Part shown: positions 1 through 5,053 of the stretch, piece after piece
Numbering within the stretch: the stretch's first letter is position 1
Layout of the letters: the number at the start of each line of letters is the position of its first letter
Assembly (NCBI GenBank): GCA_902478725.1
Contig: CABSMD010000138.1
Location: 1-6,929, forward strand
Origin: an uncultured Clostridia bacterium
Lineage (GTDB): Bacteria; Bacillota; Clostridia; HGM11514
Reading direction: 5' to 3'
Length of the DNA stretch: 6,929 nucleotides
The notes under the pieces: generated by a model
The model's database searches: none
What the model was told of the DNA's origin: nothing
What the model saw: only the letters and a program-made list of their open reading frames with translations
Program-made: the position numbers and the translations under genes

Positions 1-39
1 CGCGATGCGTTCTGTGATCTCATATTTGAATTCTGCCAT
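1..39 (-). CDS. Partial start of a YdbC/PC4-like protein (5' end only)
   Basis: Only the first 13 codons are in the window, reading MAEFKYEITERIA, and the gene continues past the left edge. The ATG at 39-37 follows a GAGGAG ribosome site about 10 nt upstream, and a good promoter lies further upstream (78-106). The N-terminus resembles the small Bacillota YdbC family (PC4-like, single-strand DNA-binding fold, usually about 70-80 residues), whose members as I remember them begin M-A-x-F-K-Y-E-I. Thirteen residues are too few to prove this. The gene is divergent from ymaF and is probably host DNA outside the element. Start and strand are well supported; the family is a recollection-based inference. 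Confidence 0.55.
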   Translation of the reverse strand, partial: MAEFKYEITERIA

Positions 40-77
40 AAAACTGATACTCCTCGCAAAAAGTTTCGATATATTCA

Positions 78-106
78 ATCATACTGGATGCGGCCCGCAA
101 TTGCAA
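78..106 (-). promoter_or_regulatory. Sigma-70-type promoter for the leftward YdbC-like gene
   Basis: On the minus strand the -35 is TTGCAA (106-101) and the -10 is TATGAT (83-78), with a 17-bp spacer. Transcription would start near 71, leaving about 30 nt of leader containing the GAGGAG ribosome site. Confidence 0.55.
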
Positions 107-257
107 GTGTGAAAATCCGGGTGAAAAACAAAAAGCAGCGTGGCCCCAAAGGTCCGCGGTGCCTGGATGGAGCGGAATTGTCGAATCCGGAACCGCCGTA
201 TACAGGAGCAATCTGCGGCCGCCCCGCAAGCTGCATTCCTGCACATGTGCGCTTTTT

Positions 258-277
258 CCATCATATGATAATGATGG
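258..277. repeat. 20-bp inverted repeat upstream of ymaF, possible operator
   Basis: CCATCAT-N6-ATGATGG is a perfect 7-bp inverted repeat about 50 bp before the ymaF start. It overlaps a possible -10 (TATGAT, 264-269) that has a weak -35 (TGCACA, 240-245) 18 bp upstream. The position suits a repressor site for ymaF, but no regulator can be named. The rest of 107-325 shows nothing I can support. Confidence 0.35.
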
Positions 278-325
278 GAGACAGCCGCAAGCTGTTCCCG
301 AAACGATAAAGGAGAAGAGTATTTT

Positions 326-691
326 ATGGATTATATGGAAGCAGAGCGCCATGAGCGCTGTCCGGTTTGCCCCAAAGAACAAACGCACGTCCATGAAGTC
401 CTTGGCAGTGTCTGGATTGCCGAGGCCGCGACGGACCCTCACAATCATAGATTTGCAGTTGTGACCTGTGATGTGATTCCGGTTGGAACACGTGACCATG
501 TGCATGAGGTGAAATTCAGGACGGATTTTTACGAGGACCATTTTCATGAATTCTCGGGAAGAACGCAGGGCGCGATTCCCGTTGGAAATGGCCGGCACGT
601 CCATTTCCTGGACTCCGTTACAGAGCAAAACGAAGGACACAGGCATAAATTCAGGGTTGCTACCCTGATTGACGACCCAATTGGAGAATAA
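326..691 (+). CDS. ymaF: YmaF family histidine-rich protein
   Basis: This 121-residue protein matches the YmaF family known from Bacillus subtilis, whose function is not established. It carries six evenly spread His-x-His motifs (H21/H23, H39/H41, H58/H60, H72/H74, H91/H93, H105/H107) and a Cys pair (C12, C15), with the recognisable phrases THVHE, DHFHEFSGRT and IPVGNGRHVHF. Such spacing suggests metal binding, but that is inference. There is no signal peptide or membrane segment. The start at 326 follows an AAAGGAG site with a rather long gap of about 12 nt; the ATG three codons later is an alternative. The gene ends shortly before a strong terminator and is most likely host DNA beside the element. 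Confidence 0.85.
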   Translation: MDYMEAERHERCPVCPKEQTHVHEVLGSVWIAEAATDPHNHRFAVVTCDVIPVGTRDHVHEVKFRTDFYEDHFHEFSGRTQGAIPVGNGRHVHFLDSVTEQNEGHRHKFRVATLIDDPIGE

Positions 692-733
692 CATGGTGCC
701 GGTATAACCTGAAAATCTGCCCGCCGCCCTTAG

Positions 734-765
734 CATATCTCCAAACCGGTGCGGTTACAGATATG
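734..765. repeat. Nested inverted repeat beside the ymaF terminator
   Basis: CATATCT (734-740) pairs with AGATATG (759-765). Inside it AACCG (744-748) pairs with CGGTT (752-756) around a GTG loop. It ends one base before the terminator A-run. In RNA this would form an interrupted stem-loop at the end of the ymaF transcript; its role is unknown. Confidence 0.4.
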
Positions 766-766
766 G

Positions 767-801
767 AAAAAGGCCGCCGACTTTTGTCGGCGGCCTTTTT
801 T
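767..801 (+). terminator. Strong bidirectional rho-independent terminator
   Basis: A perfect 10-bp GC-rich stem (GGCCGCCGAC / GTCGGCGGCC) with a TTTT loop is flanked by five A on the left and six T on the right. It should terminate ymaF transcripts. It could also stop leftward transcripts leaving the integrase gene, because the flanking A-run is a T-run on the minus strand. Confidence 0.92.
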
Positions 802-922
802 AAGATGGTCGGAGTATTGAGATTTGAAGCCTGTTAAAACGGCTTGAAATCAATACAAAACACCACAGTCTGCAAAAGGTCTGCAATAAATCGGTTTTAA
901 TAAGTGCTTTCCGATTCTGTTT
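801..922. other. Probable attachment-site (attL) region of the element
   Basis: This 122-bp AT-rich gap separates the host terminator from the 3' end of the integrase gene, which is where an attachment site is expected for an element with this gene order. It holds GTCTGCAA twice (868-875 and 879-886), 11 bp apart and so about one helical turn, and an inverted pair TTAAAAC (834-840) / GTTTTAA (894-900). These could be recombinase-binding sites. No tRNA or gene 3' end is visible, so integration would be intergenic. The core cannot be fixed without the other end of the element. Confidence 0.4.
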
Positions 923-2107
923 TTAAGCGTTTTTTTCTTGTCTTTCAGCCCTCAAAAGTTCATTTAATTTATTTCTCGCATTATGAACCATGCTCGGTTT
1001 GAGGGCTAAATATACTTCGTGAATCATTTTGGCGTTTGCATGTCCAACAAGTAAAATCGCTATTTCTTCCGGGACTTCTGCTTCGGCCAGCATGCAAACA
1101 TACTCGTGGCGAAACTGGTGGGCGCATATATCGGCTTTCCAATCAGTATACGTTACTGTTGTTTCTCGTCCGTTCCTCTTTCTGCGCATGGTTCTTTCGA
1201 TAGGCTGCGCCATTCCATGTTTACGCCAAAAGCGTATCCACATTCTGCGGTACTCAGAGGCCGTTACAGGCGTTTCTTTAAGCCCGATGATATAAGTCTC
1301 GGGTGACATGCTTCTAAGCTGTTGTAGGGCTTGTTTTAGGGGTGAGAGCAACGGTACAGTGCGAACGCCTGCTTCTGTCTTTGTAACAGTGATATGCGGT
1401 CGATTGCCGATGAACTCAACGGACTTTGAAACATCGATCAAGTTTTCTTCAAAGTCGATATCGCGGAGCTGTATTGCACAGGCTTCTCCACGGCGTTCGC
1501 CGGTACATAAATACACAACCGCCGGGAGCGCTTCCGGATCGTCCAGATTGTCCTTTACTATTTGTACTTGCGTGTCGCTTGGCGGCATTCGCTTGCCTTT
1601 TTTTAGCTTTCGTGGCATTTTGGCAAGGTCTGCCGGGTTTCTGAACCCCGCCCACTCGGGAGAATCAATCCATATTTGAAAAATCGAATTAAGAACAGTT
1701 TTTTGATTTGATACGGTCGATTGAGCCATTCCGCTGATTGACTTAAGAAACTGTGTTACCATGTACGGTTCAATTTCATCTATGCGCATGCCTTTGAAAT
1801 ATGCCTTAGCGCGTCGGAGCGCTGGACGGTATGCTATTTGTGTTCCGTGTTTCATTTCGCATACCTGACCGTCATATATTTCAGCGACTTCTTCAAAAAG
1901 CGGGGCTTTTGGTTTTTCGTCTGCCTGGATTCCCAAAATTTTTTCTGCCGCGCCCTCTGCCCGAGCCATGTCCCGCTTGCGTATCACCTCGGCTGGATTT
2001 AGAGATGAAAATGAACGGCGTTTTCCGTTTATAGTTTCCTGTAGCTCCCAAACCCCGTTTTCTCTCTGGCGCATGCCCTCTGTAAGTTTTTTGCGTGCCA
2101 ATTTCAA
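923..2107 (-). CDS. int: Tyrosine recombinase / phage integrase
   Basis: This 394-residue protein has the usual layout of Gram-positive phage and ICE integrases: an N-terminal arm-binding region (about 1-60), a SAM-like core-binding domain (about 70-165) and a catalytic domain (about 175-385). The catalytic set is complete: R205 in TGERRGE, K243 in the beta-hairpin VTKTEAG, H330 and R333 in HQFRH, H356 in LLVGH, and nucleophile Y366. The catalytic domain has an insert at about 300-320 rich in Arg and Lys. The start is TTG at 2107, chosen because AAGGAGGG lies about 5 nt upstream and no ATG is as well placed. The gene is last in the leftward lysogeny block and ends beside the probable attL. 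It should integrate and, with a directionality factor not seen here, excise the element. Confidence 0.95.
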   Translation of the reverse strand: MKLARKKLTEGMRQRENGVWELQETINGKRRSFSSLNPAEVIRKRDMARAEGAAEKILGIQADEKPKAPLFEEVAEIYDGQVCEMKHGTQIAYRPALRRAKAYFKGMRIDEIEPYMVTQFLKSISGMAQSTVSNQKTVLNSIFQIWIDSPEWAGFRNPADLAKMPRKLKKGKRMPPSDTQVQIVKDNLDDPEALPAVVYLCTGERRGEACAIQLRDIDFEENLIDVSKSVEFIGNRPHITVTKTEAGVRTVPLLSPLKQALQQLRSMSPETYIIGLKETPVTASEYRRMWIRFWRKHGMAQPIERTMRRKRNGRETTVTYTDWKADICAHQFRHEYVCMLAEAEVPEEIAILLVGHANAKMIHEVYLALKPSMVHNARNKLNELLRAERQEKNA

Positions 2108-2156
2108 TCCACCCTCCTTCTTTGCGTGAGGAGCGGTTGCCCCTCCAAGATATGCT

Positions 2157-2186
2157 TTGACAAGCCTACCCCGGAGGTGATATAAT
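2157..2186 (+). promoter_or_regulatory. Consensus promoter for a small antisense RNA
   Basis: The -35 TTGACA (2157-2162) and -10 TATAAT (2181-2186) both match the sigma-70/sigma-A consensus perfectly, with an 18-bp spacer. It points right, away from the integrase start and against the lysogeny genes. No start codon with an open frame of useful length follows before the terminator at 2234-2268. Confidence 0.8.
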
Positions 2187-2192
2187 CCGATT

Positions 2193-2268
2193 GTCAGGGC
2201 GGATTGCCACCTCTGTGGTAAGCTGTTCTATATAAACGCTTCGGCACTCCCACGCCGGGGCGTTTTTT
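2193..2268 (+). ncRNA. Predicted ~75-nt small RNA, antisense to the repressor-to-integrase leader
   Basis: A perfect promoter followed about 75 nt later by a terminator defines a short RNA starting near 2193. It has no credible reading frame. It contains a small hairpin CCAC-CTCT-GTGG (2207-2218), a single-stranded middle part, and the terminator stem. It runs opposite to the lysogeny genes, so it is antisense to any readthrough message from the zinc-module frame into the integrase. It could act on int expression in cis or on other messages in trans; neither can be told from sequence. I do not recognise a named RNA family. Confidence 0.6.
2234..2268 (+). terminator. Terminator of the small RNA, possibly bidirectional
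   Basis: AAACGCTTCGG (2234-2244) pairs with CCGGGGCGTTT (2255-2265), an 11-bp stem with two G-T pairs around a 10-nt loop, followed by a T-run to 2268. Read on the minus strand the same stem is followed by TTTATATA, so it may also end the leftward message of the zinc-module genes, whose last stop codon abuts it at 2267. Confidence 0.8.
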
Positions 2269-2491
2269 ATTTTATGCACTGTGGGCAAGCTCGATAACCC
2301 GCAGTAATTGCGCTGTTTTCATCTTCAAAATAATATACTTCATCTATATTATTTTGAATCGTGACGCACGAATATTGATGGTAGCAAACACTTTCGGGAA
2401 CAACAAACACGCTGCCGTAAGGGGAGGTGCCATTGTATAGATCACCTCCCGCAATGCTGGGACTAATTGTATTTTTTTTGATTTTCTTCAA
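2267..2491 (-). CDS. Second Cys/His (Ada-like) zinc module frame, likely a frameshifted tail of the upstream membrane protein
   Basis: This 74-codon frame carries YHQYSC, then GYRACPQC, the same Y-H-x3-C ... G-Y-x2-C-x2-C pattern that ends the upstream membrane protein. The pattern resembles the small Ada-type metal-binding fold, with three Cys and one His as likely zinc ligands. As an independent gene it is poorly equipped: the only start is a TTG at 2491 inside the upstream gene with no ribosome site. It overlaps that gene by 29 nt in the +1 frame, and the overlap contains a run of eight A (minus strand, 2479-2472). Loss of one A fuses the two frames into one protein with tandem zinc modules. 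It may be reached by slippage, be the result of a true frameshift mutation, or be translated by coupling. Confidence 0.55.
   Translation of the reverse strand: MKKIKKNTISPSIAGGDLYNGTSPYGSVFVVPESVCYHQYSCVTIQNNIDEVYYFEDENSAITAGYRACPQCIK
2344..2433 (-). CDS. Possible 29-aa peptide with a strong ribosome site inside the zinc-module frame
   Basis: GGGAGGTGATC (2450-2440) is the best ribosome site in this stretch, and an ATG follows it at 2433. That ATG opens a third reading frame of only 29 codons (MAPPLTAACL...), ending at 2344, out of frame with the zinc-module sequence. No known family is recognised. It may be a real small peptide, a remnant of an old start for the zinc module now out of frame, or chance, because the same bases encode a Gly-Gly-Asp linker. 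Confidence 0.2.
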   Translation of the reverse strand: MAPPLTAACLLFPKVFATINIRASRFKII

Positions 2492-3539
2492 TGTATCTTA
2501 TCGCGGATGGTTCGTGACACTGAGAGCATGGAGCATAACCCAGTCTTTCTGCTCCGGAAACAGATACTATGTAAATCGCATTGCTTCTGCTTAACGATCC
2601 GCATCCTGGTTCGTGATATCTATCTCCGGTTTCAGTAATGCATGCTACATGCCATTTAGCGTAAAGAGTAGGAGTTGCGCTTCTATCGTTTGCGGGGATT
2701 GGTTCATAAACCACATTTTTCATTTCGGTTTTTAAATCCAAAATTTCTGCGTTATGCTGTTGACTTTGTACGATTAGAGCAATGCAAAGCCCAACAGATA
2801 AAAGTAAAAAAGCGATGCATAAAATTTTATAATTGATTTTTGCGGGAATATAACGAACTCTTTTCCCACAGTTCGGGCATTTTGTGTCATTTGGCCCGCA
2901 CTCTGTACCGCAGTTTTTACAGAACAATTTTTTGACAGACTGTTGTTGCTCCGGTTCATAAGCAGAATCTATGCGGCTTTGTATATTTTCGGATAGAGGC
3001 TGCTCCTGATCAGCTTGTACGGCCTCCGAGGCGTCATTCAATACAGAATCATCCTCTATATTTTCCTGCTCGTTATATGCTTCGTCCTCAATTTCCGACG
3101 ATTCGGGTGCTGGTAGCGCAGAAACGCCGCCTCTAATTGGAAATGCAAGCCTTAGTTTCACGGATTTATTAAAATAAATCGCCCATGCAACAGGGACCAA
3201 AGTTGAGCCAAGGGCTTGATATCCAAAGTTAGTATCCAGCGTAAAAGCAACTATCATATAAAAAATGCGGATACAAATAAAAGCATATAAAACATATAGA
3301 AAACGCCATCTCCGGTTTAAAATGTCAATTAAAATCCATGTCCCGGTTATCAAAACAGCAATGGATGTGCTAATTTCAAACCATAGAACCCATTCGACAG
3401 TAGTGCCTATAAATGAATCAGATGCATTAAATGTGCTTATTAGGTTTGAAAGTCCGGAAAAAAGACCGATGGCAAGCGTGATGCAATAAATTTTAGTAAG
3501 AACAGGAAGCGGAGTTTCATTCAATCTAGGTCTTTCCAT
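2463..3539 (-). CDS. Multi-pass membrane protein with zinc ribbon and C-terminal Cys/His module
   Basis: This 358-residue protein has four hydrophobic segments (about 13-34, 49-72, 80-101, 109-123). Their last part, AWAIYFNKSVK, recalls DUF2569-type membrane domains. Next come an acidic low-complexity linker (about 144-199), a zinc ribbon with C207, C210, C221 and C224, a fifth membrane segment (about 238-258), a short polar stretch, and a terminal module with YH (308-309), C313, C338 and C341. The start at 3539 (MERPRLNE) is chosen over an ATG eight codons earlier because GGAGG lies 7 nt before it. It sits between the peptidase and integrase genes, the slot often used in temperate phages of Gram-positive bacteria for superinfection-exclusion or conversion genes. 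That role is inferred from position only. Its 3' end may read on into the next frame by slippage. Confidence 0.8.
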   Translation of the reverse strand: MERPRLNETPLPVLTKIYCITLAIGLFSGLSNLISTFNASDSFIGTTVEWVLWFEISTSIAVLITGTWILIDILNRRWRFLYVLYAFICIRIFYMIVAFTLDTNFGYQALGSTLVPVAWAIYFNKSVKLRLAFPIRGGVSALPAPESSEIEDEAYNEQENIEDDSVLNDASEAVQADQEQPLSENIQSRIDSAYEPEQQQSVKKLFCKNCGTECGPNDTKCPNCGKRVRYIPAKINYKILCIAFLLLSVGLCIALIVQSQQHNAEILDLKTEMKNVVYEPIPANDRSATPTLYAKWHVACITETGDRYHEPGCGSLSRSNAIYIVSVSGAERLGYAPCSQCHEPSAIRYIEENQKKYN

Positions 3540-3618
3540 AACAGTTCCTCCATTAAAATTCATACCCGATGCAAACCATTCACAACAACGCTGTCATCCA
3601 GAGAGATGTGCGTTATTT

Positions 3619-4218
3619 TTATTTTTCTCTGCTTTTTCGTCCTCTTACCATTTCGACAAACCGAAGTATATCTTGCGCACTGGTCTCTGTTAATGGCCCA
3701 TCACACGAAAAAGCGATGCCTTGCAATTTTTGTAAGGTTTCTGGTGTGATTGGGTCATCTTCTATTTCACGGGCACGTTTACGTTCGGCTAATTCTTGAA
3801 CAAAATTTACGTTGCATGCCTGTGTGTAATAGTCAAGCATTTCCTGTACATATTCCTCACGCACACTGAGCTGTTCCGCAAGCTGCCAAACCTCTGTGTA
3901 GCCTTCTTCCATCAAGGACAGTAGCTTTTCAACAGAATAATATTTTTTAAAGCCGTAGCGAACCGCGATGTTTTCCTGATGTTCTCGCACCGTGTACGGA
4001 CTGTCCAACTGATAAAAGGTGTTCGTGGCAAAGTGGCCCTCTTCGTGAATGAGGATTTCACGCTCGTGTTCAGTGCTTTCTACTTTTTGGGGGTCAATGC
4101 AAAGATAGCCGGATGGCTCTGCAACTGCGACAACTTCTTTTGTGGAACAATGAAAGACTTCTATTCCTTGTTGATCTAAATTGTCGTACAATTCGTCAAG
4201 AGGAACCGTGGCATTCAT
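3619..4218 (-). CDS. ImmA/IrrE-family metallopeptidase with a C-terminal extension
   Basis: This 199-residue protein contains the zinc-peptidase motif HEEGH (H58, E59, H62). E82 in REHQENIA is the likely third ligand, the standard arrangement in ImmA/IrrE proteins. In ICEBs1 the ImmA protease cleaves the repressor ImmR to induce the element. The gene here lies only 4 nt downstream of the repressor gene, so the same role is a fair inference. After the peptidase fold there is about 60 residues more than the 169-residue ICEBs1 ImmA as I recall it, with a charged helix (about 141-155) and a second helical part. Translation is probably coupled: AAGGAG is about 12 nt before the ATG, inside the end of the repressor gene. 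Confidence 0.9.
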   Translation of the reverse strand: MNATVPLDELYDNLDQQGIEVFHCSTKEVVAVAEPSGYLCIDPQKVESTEHEREILIHEEGHFATNTFYQLDSPYTVREHQENIAVRYGFKKYYSVEKLLSLMEEGYTEVWQLAEQLSVREEYVQEMLDYYTQACNVNFVQELAERKRAREIEDDPITPETLQKLQGIAFSCDGPLTETSAQDILRFVEMVRGRKSREK

Positions 4219-4222
4219 TTTC

Positions 4223-4606
4223 TCATTCTTCTCCTTTTTCGCGTTTTCTGCGTTTTTTCTCCGCTATCATTTCCATAATCATTGTTATATCATCAATCTC
4301 AGCTTGGCTAAACTCTTCCTTTACCTTGCCGTATGCAGCGAAAAGTTGACCAGCGAGGGGATCGTTTTTTATAAGCTCGTCGGCCTCTTGGCCGGCGGGC
4401 TTTTCTTCGTTTCCGAGAAGATAATCTGCGCTCACGTTAAAATAGGTCGCAAGTTTTTGCATATTTTTAGCTGAAAGTTGCTGTGTGCTCCCAGTCGCCA
4501 AATTCCCTACACTGCTACGTGGTACACCAGCTGCTCTGCACATTTCGGTTATCGTTATTCCTTTTTGGGCGCAAAGCTTTTGAAGGATAGAGTACATATT
4601 ACACAT
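4223..4606 (-). CDS. XRE-family repressor (CI/ImmR-like)
   Basis: This 127-residue protein has an N-terminal lambda-repressor-type helix-turn-helix (about 5-65). The recognition part is near VPRSSVGNLATGS, and the closing phrase is LATYFNVSADYLLG, typical of HTH_3 repressors. The C-terminal half is short, charged and ends in a Lys/Arg/Glu tail. There is no LexA/CI self-cleavage domain, so induction probably needs the metallopeptidase encoded next. The ATG at 4606 follows AGGAGG by 9 nt. The gene heads the leftward lysogeny operon behind a leader of about 128 nt that crosses three of the four operator-like sites, which suggests autoregulation. It should hold the early promoter off in the lysogen. 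Confidence 0.92.
   Translation of the reverse strand: MCNMYSILQKLCAQKGITITEMCRAAGVPRSSVGNLATGSTQQLSAKNMQKLATYFNVSADYLLGNEEKPAGQEADELIKNDPLAGQLFAAYGKVKEEFSQAEIDDITMIMEMIAEKKRRKREKGEE
4374..4404 (+). terminator. Hairpin with T-run inside the repressor gene, antisense direction
   Basis: AGCTCGTCGGCC (4374-4385) pairs with GGCCGGCGGGCT (4390-4401) around TCTT, including three G-T pairs, followed by TTTCTTC on the plus strand. It has the shape of a terminator for antisense transcription through the repressor gene. The minus strand lacks a T-run after the stem, so the repressor message itself should pass. It may be a coding coincidence. Confidence 0.3.
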
Positions 4607-4640
4607 AAATCGGGGCCTCCTGATTGTGCAAAGTCACAAA

Positions 4641-4762
4641 TTACTGAAAACAAGAATAAACCCCTTGCAATATTACCGAAAACGGTTATAATATAAGCCA
4701 TAGGGTTCCGAAAACAGTAACTGAATTTTGATGCAACTTTATTCTATTACGTTTTTCGGTAA
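4641..4762. promoter_or_regulatory. Array of four 16-bp repressor operator-like sites
   Basis: Related imperfect palindromes occur at 4641-4656 (TTACTGAAAACAAGAA), 4673-4688 (TTACCGAAAACGGTTA), 4705-4720 (GTTCCGAAAACAGTAA) and, inverted, 4747-4762 (as TTACCGAAAAACGTAA). Centre-to-centre spacings are 32, 32 and 42 bp, close to 3, 3 and 4 helical turns. The second site fills the spacer of the rightward promoter and the fourth fills the spacer of the leftward one. They are the expected targets of the XRE repressor and the Cro-like protein. Confidence 0.75.
4665..4692 (+). promoter_or_regulatory. Rightward early promoter
   Basis: The -35 is TTGCAA (4665-4670) and the -10 is TATAAT (4687-4692), with a 16-bp spacer almost wholly occupied by an operator-like site. 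Transcription would start near 4699 and read the Cro-like gene and the early genes after a leader of about 96 nt. Confidence 0.7.
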
Positions 4763-4769
4763 CTGTCAA
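4741..4769 (-). promoter_or_regulatory. Leftward lysogeny promoter
   Basis: On the minus strand the -35 is TTGACA (4769-4764) and the -10 is TAGAAT (4746-4741), with a 17-bp spacer that coincides with the fourth operator-like site. Transcription would start near 4734 and run left into the repressor operon, facing the rightward promoter. Confidence 0.7.
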
Positions 4770-4787
4770 TAAGAATGGAGGTGAATT

Positions 4788-4811
4788 ATGCGTAATGTCA
4801 AAACTTTGTAA
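4788..4811 (+). CDS. Seven-codon leader mini-ORF overlapping the Cro-like start
   Basis: GGAGGTGAATT is followed at the ideal distance by ATG at 4788, giving MRNVKTL and a stop at 4809-4811, in a different frame from the regulator that starts at 4795. It could take the ribosome site and pass ribosomes on by re-initiation, limiting the amount of the Cro-like protein. It may also be just an unused ATG. Confidence 0.3.
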   Translation: MRNVKTL

Positions 4812-5016
4812 TTTTGGTAAAGAAATAAAAAAAAGACTTGTAGATATTGACAAAAACCAAGAATGGCTAATCACAGAAGTTCGTGCAGATACTGGACTAT
4901 ATTTTGATACGGGCTATCTTCACAAAATTCTTGTCGGAAGAATCGCAACGCCGCGTATTGTCGCCAGCATCAGCAAAATTTTGGAAATTCCTATACCTAC
5001 ATTATCCGACAAATAG
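4795..5016 (+). CDS. Small Cro-like XRE-type regulator
   Basis: This 73-residue, mostly helical protein resembles the small regulators found opposite the repressor in Bacillota prophages: FGKEIKKRL, then QEWLITEV, then TGLYFDTGYLHKILVGR, then a closing ILEIP. The helix-turn-helix lies at about 20-55 and there is no further domain. Its place, first in the rightward operon and divergent from the repressor, suggests a Cro or early activator/excision role; which one is not shown by sequence. The ATG at 4795 is 13 nt from the GGAGG site, whereas an out-of-frame ATG at 4788 is ideally spaced (see the mini-ORF entry). The ATG at 4795 is kept because the conserved frame begins there. Confidence 0.8.
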   Translation: MSKLCNFGKEIKKRLVDIDKNQEWLITEVRADTGLYFDTGYLHKILVGRIATPRIVASISKILEIPIPTLSDK

Positions 5017-5053
5017 TGTCCCATAAAGCGGACGGAAAGAAGAGGTGAAAGAG

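Noticed and set aside
79..309. Short frames on both strands between the two divergent host genes
   Set aside because: They have no ribosome sites, no recognisable motifs, and overlap each other and the promoter of the leftward gene.
20..736. 238-codon open frame on the minus strand over ymaF
   Set aside because: It is the antisense shadow of ymaF, has no ribosome site, and its C-terminal part runs through the promoter and start of the real YdbC-like gene.
1029..2034. Several plus-strand frames of 66-123 codons and one minus-strand frame inside the integrase region
   Set aside because: The integrase frame has the full catalytic set and a good start; the others are composition shadows without starts.
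2108..2260. Type I toxin-antitoxin pair at the small-RNA locus
   Set aside because: The RNA promoter and terminator fit an antitoxin RNA, but no small hydrophobic toxin frame lies opposite or next to it; a 17-codon minus-strand GTG frame here is not convincing.
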